A DNA stretch of 64,000 nt from Lactiplantibacillus brownii (GCF_031085375.1 NZ_JAVCWF010000001.1:2294001-2358000); one strand, 5' to 3'; positions 1 to 8,510 are shown, numbered from the stretch's first letter. The notes: generated from the letters alone by a model not told the origin. Made by a program: numbers and translations.

Positions 1-2
1 TT

Positions 3-737
3 TGGACTATTTGGCGACATCCAGGGGACTTATTACAAGTTGCCGGTTACACGCTTTTAGGCTTGATGCCGGTACAATTCACTTATTTTCTCGCGGTTGA
101 AGCGAGTAATGCGGCGACTGCCACCATTTTACAATTCATGGGACCCGTATTCATCGCCATCTGGCTCGTCATCGCGCATCAGCAATGGCCCACTCGCTCA
201 GAGGGCATCGCCATTTTTCTAGCCATTGCCGGCTCATTTTTATTAGTCACACACGGTAATCCGGCCACACTAGTCATTTCGGTCAGTGCTTTGCTTTGGG
301 GATTACTGTCAGGGGTCACTTCGGCCACGAATACATTGATGCCAGCTAAGTTGCTCACCAAATACAGCTCGATGACTGTGAATACCTGGTCCATGCTCCT
401 TGGGGGCCTCTTATTCAATATCGTCCAACCTTTCTGGTCAATTCGGATTCCGTGGACGATCGCTAATATTAGCAAATTAAGTTTTGTGGTCTTCTTTGGG
501 ACCTTATTGGCTTTCTTATTTTTCCTGGAAAGTCTAAAATATATTCGGCCAACGGTTGCAAGCTTATTAGATGCTTTTGAGCCCTTATCTGCCACAATTA
601 TTGCGGTGGCCCTCTTGGGAGTTAGCTTTGGTTGGCTCGACATTTTGGGCAGTGTCTTAATTATTAGTACAGTCTTCATCTTAGCGATTGGACAACGTCA
701 CAACGAACGTGCCGCTGACGATTTTCATCGAAATTAG
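3..737 (+). CDS. EamA/DMT-family transporter (5' end outside window)
   Basis: The reading frame is open from the left edge, so the N-terminus is missing. A TTG at 63 is only an internal codon. The visible 244 or so residues are hydrophobic with about seven to eight membrane spans and a repeated EamA pattern: aromatic residues and small helices, then a charged loop after each span. The family has ten spans and about 300 residues, so roughly the first fifth is lost. DMT transporters move small metabolites or drugs across the cytoplasmic membrane; the substrate cannot be told here. The gene ends 9 bp before a large hairpin element and is followed at 930-982 by a terminator. Confidence 0.85.
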   Translation, partial: WTIWRHPGDLLQVAGYTLLGLMPVQFTYFLAVEASNAATATILQFMGPVFIAIWLVIAHQQWPTRSEGIAIFLAIAGSFLLVTHGNPATLVISVSALLWGLLSGVTSATNTLMPAKLLTKYSSMTVNTWSMLLGGLLFNIVQPFWSIRIPWTIANISKLSFVVFFGTLLAFLFFLESLKYIRPTVASLLDAFEPLSATIIAVALLGVSFGWLDILGSVLIISTVFILAIGQRHNERAADDFHRN

Positions 738-745
738 GCAGAGTG

Positions 746-862
746 TGAAGGCCAACGGGTTGCTCCTGAGCATTGCCTAGCCATCCCAATGACTCGGTGC
801 TTTTCCGAGTGGTTGTGATGGCGTAGCAAGCGCAGGGAGCAGTTGGCCTGAACACGTTTCGA
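746..862 (+). repeat. Long imperfect hairpin downstream of the EamA gene
   Basis: AGGCCAAC near 752 pairs with GTTGGCCT near 845-852. Inside lie TTGCCTAGCCATC against GATGGCGTAGCAAG, and a terminal stem-loop ACTCGG/CCGAGT. The whole 115-bp segment therefore folds into one interrupted stem. It has no credible reading frame. It resembles the other folded intergenic repeats of this window in style, but I saw no second copy of its sequence. Confidence 0.6.
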
Positions 863-929
863 CTATAATCATAAGGCGTGACTTCAAACATTACGCTAAA
901 CCATCATTACCATCAATCCTGCTACACAC

Positions 930-982
930 AAAAAAGCGCTGAAGCCTTCTCGGTAACTACCGATGGCCTTCAGCGCTTTTTA
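930..982. terminator. Bidirectional rho-independent terminator
   Basis: AAAAAAGCGCTGAAG pairs with CTTCAGCGCTTTTT around a smaller inner hairpin, with A and T runs on both sides. It can stop EamA transcription and anything arriving from the right. Confidence 0.85.
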
Positions 983-1064
983 GCATTTCTAACTAAAGAT
1001 TAAAATATCAAAGTCAGTACAGCCAACAATAGGTATGTCTAACATGGGTTTGGTCGAATTCAGT

Positions 1065-1353
1065 GCTCCGTCAGTCAAAATCGATGTATGCCGACACTGC
1101 ACATCGATTTTGGCTGACTCCGATAAGCGTAAATAACTGATTTGTCCCAAAATAGCCACTGATTAGCTGGAGGTTGTTGCTGATAGCATCAGACGTGCAG
1201 GTGGCGTTTGACCGGCGTTTTTTGCCGGCCTTACACCACGGACGGTTCGGGAGATTTGCGAATTTAGCAAAGCTTCCGGGCGAGGTTCAAGACGTTCCTG
1301 AGGCTTGAAACGGTCCCTCGTCCGCATGTTATCAGCAACCACCGGAAGCGGGA
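1065..1353 (+). repeat. Family 1 structured intergenic repeat, copy A
   Basis: This stretch is about 85-90% identical over its core to the reverse complement of 27280-27663. From left to right it holds a hairpin with arms TCAGTCAAAATCGATGT and ACATCGATTTTGGCTGA. Next comes an outer stem (1172-1185 with 1329-1343, GGTTGTTGCTGATA against TTATCAGCAACCACC). That stem encloses three hairpins: a CCGGC/GCCGG stem, a GATTTGC/GCAAAG stem and a TTCAAG/CTTGAA stem. Short open frames here lie on opposite strands relative to the element in the two copies, so it is not coding. It fills the gap between the terminator at 930 and the next gene. Confidence 0.8.
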
Positions 1354-1388
1354 AATAGTCCATTATTTTTCATTGTTAAGCGTTAAAC

Positions 1389-2339
1389 TTAGTACCCACG
1401 GGACAAATCAACCTGGTTGCGGGCCAAATTACCTGTTTTCACAAATTCAGCGAAGTTGGCCGCAAAAATTGGAAAGACGGTTCGCCGAAAGTGGGCAATT
1501 TGCCCTGAAATATGCGGCGTGATTAATACATCTGAGCGCTGCCATAATGGATTATCTGGTGCTAATGGTTCCGGTTCTGTAACATCTAGGGCTGCCCAAC
1601 TCAACTGTTTTTTGTCGAGTGCCGCAATTAAGTCACTCGTTTTTACAGCGGGCCCGCGCCCAATATTAATCAGCATTGGCCGCTGTTGAACTTGATCGAA
1701 TAACGCCTGATTGAATAGATGATCGGTTGACGGTGTTAGTGGTAAGGCATTCACGATAAAGTTGGCTGTCTTTAAGACGGCAGCTGTGTCGCTCATAGCC
1801 ACGGTTTGTTCAAAGTGTGGTGCCGGATGACCCGTAGTATTCACGCCGAACACGTGCATCCCGAAGGCTTCGGCTTTTGCCGCCAAGGACTGGCCAATCT
1901 GACCCGTGCCATAGATCAGCAATTGTTGGTCGGCCAACGTACTCGTGACTTGTGGTAACGACCACTGCCGATCACCCGTTTGATTCTCCCACGCAGCATG
2001 GTATCCACGCACAACGGTTAACATGGCCGCCATCACGGACTCACTAATGGCATCCGCGTGAATCCCACTAGTATTGGCAACTAACACGCCAGCCTTCTTT
2101 AGCGCCGCCAAAGGTAAATAGTCGACACCTGCCGAAACCACCTGTAAAAATTTCAACTTTGATGTTGGTCGCGCCAAAAATTTCTTTAATAAAGGCTGAT
2201 TACCATACATGACAACTACTTCATCATATTCTGCTGGCGTCAGCTCAGCTGGCGTTTTAAACGTCCAGGTTGGGTATTGTTGGTGCAATTGTTGGCGCTG
2301 ATCTGGTTTAGTTGCTTGACTCATTAAGACGATTGACAT
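1389..2339 (-). CDS. D-2-hydroxyacid dehydrogenase family oxidoreductase
   Basis: At 316 residues it has the usual family size. A Rossmann dinucleotide motif GTGQIG lies near residue 145. The catalytic triad is readable: Arg in INIGRGP, Glu in DVTEPEPL and His in ITPHISG. Such enzymes reduce 2-keto acids to D-2-hydroxy acids with NAD(P)H in the cytoplasm; which keto acid is used is not evident. The N-terminal substrate domain is less typical than in D-lactate dehydrogenase, closer to the glyoxylate/hydroxypyruvate reductase-like group. The ATG is preceded by GGAG at good spacing. It is a single-gene unit. Confidence 0.88.
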   Translation of the reverse strand: MSIVLMSQATKPDQRQQLHQQYPTWTFKTPAELTPAEYDEVVVMYGNQPLLKKFLARPTSKLKFLQVVSAGVDYLPLAALKKAGVLVANTSGIHADAISESVMAAMLTVVRGYHAAWENQTGDRQWSLPQVTSTLADQQLLIYGTGQIGQSLAAKAEAFGMHVFGVNTTGHPAPHFEQTVAMSDTAAVLKTANFIVNALPLTPSTDHLFNQALFDQVQQRPMLINIGRGPAVKTSDLIAALDKKQLSWAALDVTEPEPLAPDNPLWQRSDVLITPHISGQIAHFRRTVFPIFAANFAEFVKTGNLARNQVDLSRGY

Positions 2340-2557
2340 GAACCGTCACTCCATTCATTTTTGATTTAGTCTACTTTAGTTTTAACACAGATACAGTCAT
2401 CTTGACTGCCAACTAGTTTCATTTTGCAGGGTTTATGATGGCTGAGTAACTCATTTCTTTCGTTAGCCTGCTTAACTTCAAAAAAGAAACCAGCAACTTG
2501 TCCGTCAGTTTCGACTCACAAATCACTGGTTCGCTTTTATCAAATCATCAAATTTTT

Positions 2558-4417
2558 TTAATACGTCGTGCCTTGAGAGGTGCCCGTTCCAGTGCCCGTC
2601 GTGGTGTCATTGCCAGTCGTCGTATTATCACCGGTTGTGGTCGTATTGCCACCATAAGTTGAACTACTACTATCACTAGTTGTCGTTCCACCACCATAAG
2701 TTGAACTGGAGCTATTCGCAGAACTCGTATCCGTGTCAGTCCCATAATCCGTGCTACTCGTCGCACTAGAATAGGCCGAATAACTGGATGAACTCGTCGA
2801 TGAGCTACTAGATTCTTCGGAATCACTATAACTCGTCGCACTGGAGCTAACCGCGTTGGCGGCACTAGTTGCGGCAGATTGTTCTTTCTTCGCGAGGGTC
2901 TTACGATCAGCCGTCAAACGCTTATAATCCTTAGCGGCCAATTCCGATTTGGTCCGATATGGCTTCAAATGTTTAATGACAACGTCCAAATCACTCGTAG
3001 AAACCGTATTTTTCAGTCGATTTTTATTGGTATATAACTTCCGATAGGTCGCATCATATTGACGGACTGGTTTAACAATTTTAGCGGCCGCCGTTAATTG
3101 TTTCGTATACCGCTTAGCAAAGTAAGGCTTCTTGGTCTTTAAACCAGAATTTGTAATTGCCGTCTGAGCAAACGTCACGTTATCCATGGTAACGGCTTCC
3201 TTGATCAGCTTGTCAGAAGTATAAAGTCCTTGAACGCGTTGACGAATCTTCAACATCTTAGCAGCGGAATCATGTTGTGCTTGTAAACTCGTCTTCGTCT
3301 CGGACTGCTTCATTTCATCAATATAAGTCTGCAATTGATTTAATTTTGCATTAGAAGCCGATGCCCGTAAATCACGTTGGGCCGCTGACGTATAAATGGT
3401 CTTCACAACTGCTTCAGCGTTCGTTTTGGCCGCTGTTTCCGTGGTCTTAGCGTGCGTGTACATGAAGAAAGCCCCTAATGCGGCAATAACCAGCAAGCCA
3501 ACGCCTGTAGCGACTAACTTACCATTACGCCGTTTAGGTTTTTGATGTGGCCGTGATCCTTTGGCTTTTTTCTTCAAATGTGGATTGGTCGTCGGCGTTT
3601 CATCAACTGGACTTTCAGTTTTAGCTTCACCATGCCGTGCTAAACGGGACAATGGTTCATCCGCGGCTTCAATCGAGGTCTGCCGTGGCGCTTCACTGCC
3701 ACCATTAGGCTGTTGATCGCCATACAACTCTTCACGAGATAATGGTAAGGGTGGCGTCTCGTCCTTACTGTTGGATCGCTCAACGGCCGCAACTGAAATA
3801 ACCGGCTGCTTTTCGCCACTTGTCACGGGCTTAGCGGCCTGCGACTGCCGGTTCGTGGCAACACTCGCCTGAGAATTAGCCACCGAAATGGTGCTATCCG
3901 CCGCCGCTGGATCAACCGCTGATCGTGGGGCTGGCGCTTTGGCGACTTGACCACGACGATGCTTAGCAGATTCTGCGACGACATCCGGTTCGATGACCGT
4001 TGTCGAAGCCGCTGCTTTAGCTGCGGATTTTGGCGCTTTAGGGGTCACTTCACGAGTGGCACGTGCTTGCGAACGTGTCGTTGACGCCTTTTGTGACTGT
4101 GGTGTCGCCGACTTAGCTTCAGAAGTTACTGAACCCGCTTGTGACTTTGACGCTGTTGCCGAAGCCTGCGTCGTTGCAGAGGTCGCTTTAGCTTTGGCCG
4201 GTGCCGCTTGTGACTGTCTGATTGCCGATTGGGCTTGCGACTGAGGCGCTGAGACGGCTGAACTTGCAGCAGAAGCCTCACTAGTCGCGGTTGAGGTCTT
4301 TAAATCATACGCCAATGGAATTTCTTCATCTTTTTGTTCATCATCATCCGGAATAGGTTCTGTAATTGCATGCCACAACCGTTTTCCAAAATGCATTTTT
4401 TTATCTTTATTTGCCAA
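2558..4417 (-). CDS. mapZ: MapZ-like membrane-anchored cell-division positioning protein
   Basis: The 619-residue protein has a bitopic layout. About 300 cytoplasmic residues are rich in Ala, Ser, Thr and Gln; a basic stretch RRNGK leads to one membrane span (about 301-321); an extracellular helical domain (about 325-515) follows, then a Ser/Thr/Gly-rich tail. The extracellular part (KTIYTSAAQRDLRAS, LQTYIDEMKQ) resembles the MapZ/LocZ EC1 domain of streptococci, which marks midcell and guides FtsZ. This is recognition from memory. Acidic DDDEQKDEE near the N-terminus matches the acidic cytoplasmic start of MapZ. A membrane-anchored surface protein of unknown role is the alternative. The tail has TYGGG..TTTS repeats that look like wall-spanning linker. 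Confidence 0.65.
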   Translation of the reverse strand: MANKDKKMHFGKRLWHAITEPIPDDDEQKDEEIPLAYDLKTSTATSEASAASSAVSAPQSQAQSAIRQSQAAPAKAKATSATTQASATASKSQAGSVTSEAKSATPQSQKASTTRSQARATREVTPKAPKSAAKAAASTTVIEPDVVAESAKHRRGQVAKAPAPRSAVDPAAADSTISVANSQASVATNRQSQAAKPVTSGEKQPVISVAAVERSNSKDETPPLPLSREELYGDQQPNGGSEAPRQTSIEAADEPLSRLARHGEAKTESPVDETPTTNPHLKKKAKGSRPHQKPKRRNGKLVATGVGLLVIAALGAFFMYTHAKTTETAAKTNAEAVVKTIYTSAAQRDLRASASNAKLNQLQTYIDEMKQSETKTSLQAQHDSAAKMLKIRQRVQGLYTSDKLIKEAVTMDNVTFAQTAITNSGLKTKKPYFAKRYTKQLTAAAKIVKPVRQYDATYRKLYTNKNRLKNTVSTSDLDVVIKHLKPYRTKSELAAKDYKRLTADRKTLAKKEQSAATSAANAVSSSATSYSDSEESSSSSTSSSSYSAYSSATSSTDYGTDTDTSSANSSSSTYGGGTTTSDSSSSTYGGNTTTTGDNTTTGNDTTTGTGTGTSQGTTY

Positions 4418-4590
4418 TTCGATTACCTCTAGCTAACTTCAATTTTCGTTTTCTCATTAAGGTCTAAGACCTAATTAGTTGGATTTCTGATTAATCGCAG
4501 TCAAGCGACCGTGAATAGTTAAATTATAGCATGTAATCGACACTTGAGAAACCGCTCTCGGCGCGCTTTTGCGATAAAATGTTGTCGTGC

Positions 4591-4619
4591 TTAATTTTAG
4601 ATTAAAATTCTGTTATAAT
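4591..4619 (+). promoter_or_regulatory. Promoter of flavodoxin gene
   Basis: A perfect TATAAT at 4614-4619 is preceded at 17 bp by a weak TTAATT. The start codon lies 35 bp downstream behind GAGGGG. Confidence 0.6.
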
Positions 4620-4653
4620 CGGAGTATCAATTTTTTGAAAGCGAGGGGTTCAC

Positions 4654-5103
4654 ATGGCAACTGCCAAAGTAATTTTTGCAACAATCACAGGTAATAACGA
4701 AGACGTCGCTGATATTGTCACCGAAAAGTTTGAGGCCTTAGGAGTCGATGTGACACAAGAAGAAATTTCACAGGCAGACGCAACCGAATTTGAAACGGTT
4801 GATATTTGTGTCGTCGTCCCCTATACATATGATGAGGGCGCATTGCCTGAAGAAGGTCTTGATTTCTATGACGATCTCCAGGAATTGGACCTAGCTGGCA
4901 AGATCTATGGTTGCGCCGGTTCCGGTGACACGTTCTATGAAGATGATTATTGTCGCGCCGTGACTGACTTTAGCAACGCCTTCAAAAAAACTGGTGCCAC
5001 TAAAGGTGCCGATGACGTTTTCGTTAATCTAGCGCCAGAAGGTGATGACATCACACATCTTGATGCTTTTGTTGAAAAATTAGTTGCTGCTCAGGCACAA
5101 TAG
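4654..5103 (+). CDS. Flavodoxin
   Basis: A 149-residue short-chain flavodoxin. The FMN phosphate loop is FATITGNNEDVA at about residues 8-19 (the family has T/S-x-T-G-N-T). A second FMN-contact loop falls at PYTYDEGALPEE, and GSGDTFYEDDYC near residue 90 corresponds to the conserved G-x-GD-x-x-Y region. The protein is strongly acidic, as usual for an electron carrier. It passes low-potential electrons between cytoplasmic oxidoreductases; the partner cannot be seen. It is monocistronic, with its own promoter and terminator. Confidence 0.93.
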   Translation: MATAKVIFATITGNNEDVADIVTEKFEALGVDVTQEEISQADATEFETVDICVVVPYTYDEGALPEEGLDFYDDLQELDLAGKIYGCAGSGDTFYEDDYCRAVTDFSNAFKKTGATKGADDVFVNLAPEGDDITHLDAFVEKLVAAQAQ

Positions 5104-5113
5104 TGTTCAACCT

Positions 5114-5159
5114 AAAAGCCAGCAAGTTGGGAAGTGAATTTCCCATTTGCTGGCTTTTT
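5114..5159 (+). terminator. Terminator of flavodoxin gene
   Basis: AAAAGCCAGCAA pairs with TTGCTGGCTTTT around an inner GGGAA/TTCCC helix, followed by a T run. Confidence 0.9.
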
Positions 5160-5193
5160 GACGCGCACTTTTCAATCATTCACAAAACTCGTC

Positions 5194-5415
5194 TTATTTA
5201 TGACGCCGAGCCAATAACCGTTGCCGAAAATAATTGTAGGCCAATTCGACTAAGAAAAATAGGATCGTGATCCCCACAATATCGACCACGTAAGCCAGTA
5301 AGCGATACCCAACTTTGGCAATCCAAAGGTCATAGGGACCTTGAATCAGTAGAAAATAAATGATCAGGGTTTGCACAATATAACTCGTGTGACGCCAAAT
5401 TGATTGCCATTTCAT
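5194..5415 (-). CDS. Small two-span membrane protein of unknown function
   Basis: The 73-residue product has two hydrophobic segments (about 12-30 and 38-62) and a basic C-terminus RQRLLARRHK, predicting both ends in the cytoplasm. Its ATG lies 3 bp after the stop of the dehydroquinase-like gene, so the two are almost certainly co-transcribed and probably translationally coupled. I do not recognise the family. Confidence 0.65.
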   Translation of the reverse strand: MKWQSIWRHTSYIVQTLIIYFLLIQGPYDLWIAKVGYRLLAYVVDIVGITILFFLVELAYNYFRQRLLARRHK

Positions 5416-5418
5416 AAC

Positions 5419-6168
5419 CTACGCTCCTTCAACAGTGGCTAAAGTTTGCAACGTTTGTTTTAATTGGCTGACCGGCAATTGTCCCATGCCACCCACTCGT
5501 CCAACTCGACCGAAGACAATCGTTGACCCAAATAATTGACCGCACGCAGCCCCGTAACGTCCTAGAGCACCAGTAGCAGTCACGATCAATGGCAAGCTTA
5601 ACTTGGTTCCGGCAGTAGCCGTGGCAGTCATTAAAGTCAGTAGTGCCGTGGCCGTTTCCGGTTGCATCCGTACTCGCGCAATGTCCGCCCCGGCAGCTGC
5701 CATCGCCTGATAATCAGTGACAACTTGTGACACATTCGGCGTCGTCTGATAAGTTTGATTTAAAATCAATTTGATCTTTTGTGATCGCATTTGTATCGTC
5801 AGCGTCATGAATTCCCGGTGCGCCAATCGGTTTAAATCCAGTTCGATCGCATCACACAAGCGGTTGTTGACCAACGTTAAATAGGTCCCATAGTATGTCG
5901 CGGCCTCAATGGCTTGATCCACCTGAATGGTCGCAATCATGGGAATCGTCCCAAGTACTTGCCGAAGCTGTGTCGCAGTATTGATCAATTCTGCTCGATT
6001 CTCTAAATCGTCGGCGCCAGTCAATCGCCATTCAACAATCTGCGCTGCTGAAGACAAGACCTGACCCGCTTGTCCTAATAAGGTCGACCGTTTTGTCCCG
6101 GTCAAGACGACCCCAATTTTAGGCATCCCCGCTGCCAAGTTTACCGTACCAATTGCTACACTCTTCAA
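5419..6168 (-). CDS. Type I 3-dehydroquinate dehydratase homologue lacking catalytic residues
   Basis: The 249 residues align along their length with AroD of the type I class: GMPKIGVVLTG at the start, EWR near residue 47, the GADI strand and an FGS..FG C-terminus. Type I enzymes use a Schiff-base Lys (in GADIxKIAV), a His (in NHDF) and an Arg (in ISR). Here these positions read GADIARVRM (Lys to Arg), NQTYQTTP (His to Gln) and GAACG (Arg to Ala). The fold should be kept, but the classical dehydration should not work. Translation starts at TTG (6166-6168) behind AGGGAT. It is followed 3 bp later by a small membrane protein gene. A specialised or regulatory role is possible; decay is less likely because the frame is intact. 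Confidence 0.75.
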   Translation of the reverse strand: MKSVAIGTVNLAAGMPKIGVVLTGTKRSTLLGQAGQVLSSAAQIVEWRLTGADDLENRAELINTATQLRQVLGTIPMIATIQVDQAIEAATYYGTYLTLVNNRLCDAIELDLNRLAHREFMTLTIQMRSQKIKLILNQTYQTTPNVSQVVTDYQAMAAAGADIARVRMQPETATALLTLMTATATAGTKLSLPLIVTATGALGRYGAACGQLFGSTIVFGRVGRVGGMGQLPVSQLKQTLQTLATVEGA

Positions 6169-6310
6169 AACTATCCCTGCTTTATCATTTTATATAAAAC
6201 CACTTTAGAACTGCTTCCACTACTATAATAGCAAATTTTCGCCATTCTAACATCTAAAGCTCATTTATTAAATGGATTTGTTACCGTTTTCTCACATTCG
6301 CAAAATGTAT

Positions 6311-6340
6311 TTGTCAACGCTTCCATTTCCGATTTATAAT
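6311..6340 (+). promoter_or_regulatory. Promoter with overlapping catabolite-response-like site
   Basis: TTGTCA (6311-6316) and TATAAT (6335-6340) are 18 bp apart. TGTCAACGCTTCCA at 6312-6325 fits the low-GC cre consensus TGWNANCGNTNNCA and covers the -35 box, which would allow CcpA repression. Confidence 0.6.
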
Positions 6341-6374
6341 TAGGCGTATTCATACTAAAAAAAGGAGCTAACTT

Positions 6375-7808
6375 ATGAAAACTGAAAAACAGCTACGCTG
6401 GTCCAACATCGCACTAATTGCGTTTGTGGCCGTCTGGGGCTTGGGTAACGTGGTTAACAACTTTGCGTTACAAGGCTTGTCAGTGGTCACGTCTTGGATC
6501 TTGATCATGATCATCTACTTTATCCCGTACACGTTAATCGTGGGACAACTCGGATCAACCTTTAAGGAAGCCGAAGGTGGGGTTTCGTCCTGGATACGTG
6601 CCACCAGTACTAAACGCCTGGCCTATTACGCCGCGTGGACTTACTGGATCGTCCATGTTCCCTATCTCGCTCAAAAGCCACAAGGGATCTTAATTGCCCT
6701 CAGTTGGCTGTTTAAAGGTAACGGTAACTTCGTCAATGATACCCCAGCATTAGTCGTTCAGGCAATTTGTTTAGTGCTATTCTTATTCTTCCTCTGGATT
6801 GCTTCTTTGGGTTTGACGACCTTGAAACGCATCGGGAGTGTCGCTGGGACCGGGATGTTCATCATGTCAATCCTGTTCATCATCTTGGCAGTTTCAGCGC
6901 CATTGATGACCAAAGCAACCGTTCAAACCCCCGATATGCTTTCAATCAAATCTTATTTACCTAAGTTTGATTTTGCTTACTTCACTACGGTTTCAATGTT
7001 AGTGTTCGCGGTTGGTGGCTCTGAAAAGATTTCACCGTACGTTAACAAAACAAAGAATCCTGGCCGCGAATTTCCACTTGGCATGTTAATTCTAGCCGCA
7101 ATGGTCGCGGTCTGTGCCTTGCTAGGATCGTTCGCCATGGGGATTCTGTTCAATTCTAACAGCATTCCAAAGGATCTAATGGCTAACGGTGCCTACTATG
7201 CTTTCGAACGTCTAGGGGCCTTCTATCACGTTGGTAATCTCTTCTTGATTCTATACGCGATTGCGAACACCTTAGCGCAAGTTTCAGCACTGGCCTTCTC
7301 AATTGACGCGCCACTTAAAATTTTGTTAGGTGATGCCGATCCCGAATTTGTGCCTAAAGGGTTGAGTAAGATGAATAAAAAAGATGTGCCAGTAAACGGT
7401 TATATCATGACCGGTATCTTGGTCAGCATTTTAATCATCATTCCAGCACTTGGTATTGGGAACATGAATGAATTGTACAACTGGTTATTGAATTTGAATT
7501 CCGTTGTAATGCCAATGCGTTATCTCTGGGTCTTCTTAGCCTACATCTTGTTAAATCAACATTTAAAGAACTTCAAGAGTGACTACATGTTCTTAAAGAA
7601 CCCAGCAGTTGGTAAATTCGTTGGTGCTTGGTGTTTCTTATTTACAGCTTTCGCTTGTATCTTAGGGATGGTGCCAAAGACTGATATGGCAGCCAATCCT
7701 AGTGGCTGGTGGTTCCAACTTGCCTTAAATATCATTACACCGATCGTCTTTGTAGCCTTAGGGATGATCTTACCATTAATCGCCCGGCGTCATCGTACGA
7801 CCGCTTAA
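6375..7808 (+). CDS. APC-superfamily amino acid permease (YjeM-like)
   Basis: A 477-residue membrane protein with about twelve spans. The first span ends in GLGNVVNNF, matching the unwound glycine motif of APC carriers, and KTLKRIGSV-type loops and the long hydrophilic loop near 310-330 fit the YjeM branch. It should import or exchange an amino acid at the cytoplasmic membrane; the substrate is unknown. The start is fixed by AAAGGAG 9 bp upstream. A cre-like sequence over the promoter suggests it is lowered when preferred sugars are present. A hairpin terminator follows. Confidence 0.85.
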   Translation: MKTEKQLRWSNIALIAFVAVWGLGNVVNNFALQGLSVVTSWILIMIIYFIPYTLIVGQLGSTFKEAEGGVSSWIRATSTKRLAYYAAWTYWIVHVPYLAQKPQGILIALSWLFKGNGNFVNDTPALVVQAICLVLFLFFLWIASLGLTTLKRIGSVAGTGMFIMSILFIILAVSAPLMTKATVQTPDMLSIKSYLPKFDFAYFTTVSMLVFAVGGSEKISPYVNKTKNPGREFPLGMLILAAMVAVCALLGSFAMGILFNSNSIPKDLMANGAYYAFERLGAFYHVGNLFLILYAIANTLAQVSALAFSIDAPLKILLGDADPEFVPKGLSKMNKKDVPVNGYIMTGILVSILIIIPALGIGNMNELYNWLLNLNSVVMPMRYLWVFLAYILLNQHLKNFKSDYMFLKNPAVGKFVGAWCFLFTAFACILGMVPKTDMAANPSGWWFQLALNIITPIVFVALGMILPLIARRHRTTA

Positions 7809-7817
7809 ACGCGATAT

Positions 7818-7857
7818 TAAACGACTAGCATCTATTATTGGGTGTTGGTCGTTTTTC
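7818..7857 (+). terminator. Terminator of the APC permease gene
   Basis: AAACGAC pairs with GTCGTTT around TA-GCA/TGTTG, followed by TTTTTC. The stem contains mismatches. Confidence 0.6.
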
Positions 7858-7998
7858 TAATTTTTCTTAAAACGCTACCAATTATGGCAATTTAGTTTTA
7901 TGATTACAATGTATGTAGATACAAATTGACTAATGTTATAATTAATTTGATACAATTAGTTATGTACCAATCGAATATTAGTTCTTAGGAGGATCAGA

Positions 7999-8454
7999 AT
8001 GAACGACACGCCCAAAATGTTAAATGATTTTCTCAAGTATTATTCAACTGTTTTACGTTACATGGATGACTACATCTCAGAACCGATTAGCCAATTCCAT
8101 TTAACTTTCGATGCCTTCCTGATCATGCACGAGATCGGTACTAGCAGTAAGCCCCTACTGTTAATGGACATCGCAGCCAGTCATCATGTTTCACGCAGTG
8201 CTATTTCACGTCAAATTAGCATCTTGCTCAAATATGATTATGTTTACCAGGTTGCTAATCCCGCCGATCGACGTCAGAAAAGTTTGTTGTTAACTGAAAA
8301 AGGTCAAGATATTGATCGTCAGTTAATCGCAGCTATCCAAGATGTCTTCGATAGTTGGGTCAATAAGTTAGGTAGTCAACGTGTTGAAGGAATGCTCGAT
8401 TTCTTCAATGACTTCACCAAACAAGTTATTCAAGTTTCAGCCCAAAATAGCTAG
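7999..8454 (+). CDS. MarR-family transcriptional regulator
   Basis: 151 residues with the MarR winged helix: helix-turn-helix LMDIAASHHVSRSAISRQISIL (about 54-75), then the wing YVYQVANPADRRQKSLLLTEKG with the conserved D-R-R. The long N- and C-terminal helices form the dimer interface. It starts at ATG behind AGGAGG. It follows the permease in the same direction but has its own AT-rich leader, and the permease terminator lies between them. Target and ligand are unknown. Confidence 0.9.
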   Translation: MNDTPKMLNDFLKYYSTVLRYMDDYISEPISQFHLTFDAFLIMHEIGTSSKPLLLMDIAASHHVSRSAISRQISILLKYDYVYQVANPADRRQKSLLLTEKGQDIDRQLIAAIQDVFDSWVNKLGSQRVEGMLDFFNDFTKQVIQVSAQNS

Positions 8455-8456
8455 AG

Positions 8457-8510
8457 AAAAAAGAAGCTTCCCTGTTAACTGATTATCGTTAACAAGGAAG
8501 CTTCTTTTTT
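8457..8510. terminator. Bidirectional terminator between marR gene and tRNA-Thr
   Basis: AAAAGAAGCTTCC plus TGTTAAC pairs with GTTAACAAGGAAGCTTCTTTT, with A and T runs outside on each strand. It serves both convergent units. Confidence 0.92.

Noticed and set aside
1163..1363. Minus-strand open frame of 66 codons within family 1 copy A, and a 72-codon one at 27241-27459 in copy B
   Set aside because: Relative to the repeat they run on opposite strands and encode unrelated peptides; neither has a good ribosome binding site. The repeat is folded and non-coding.
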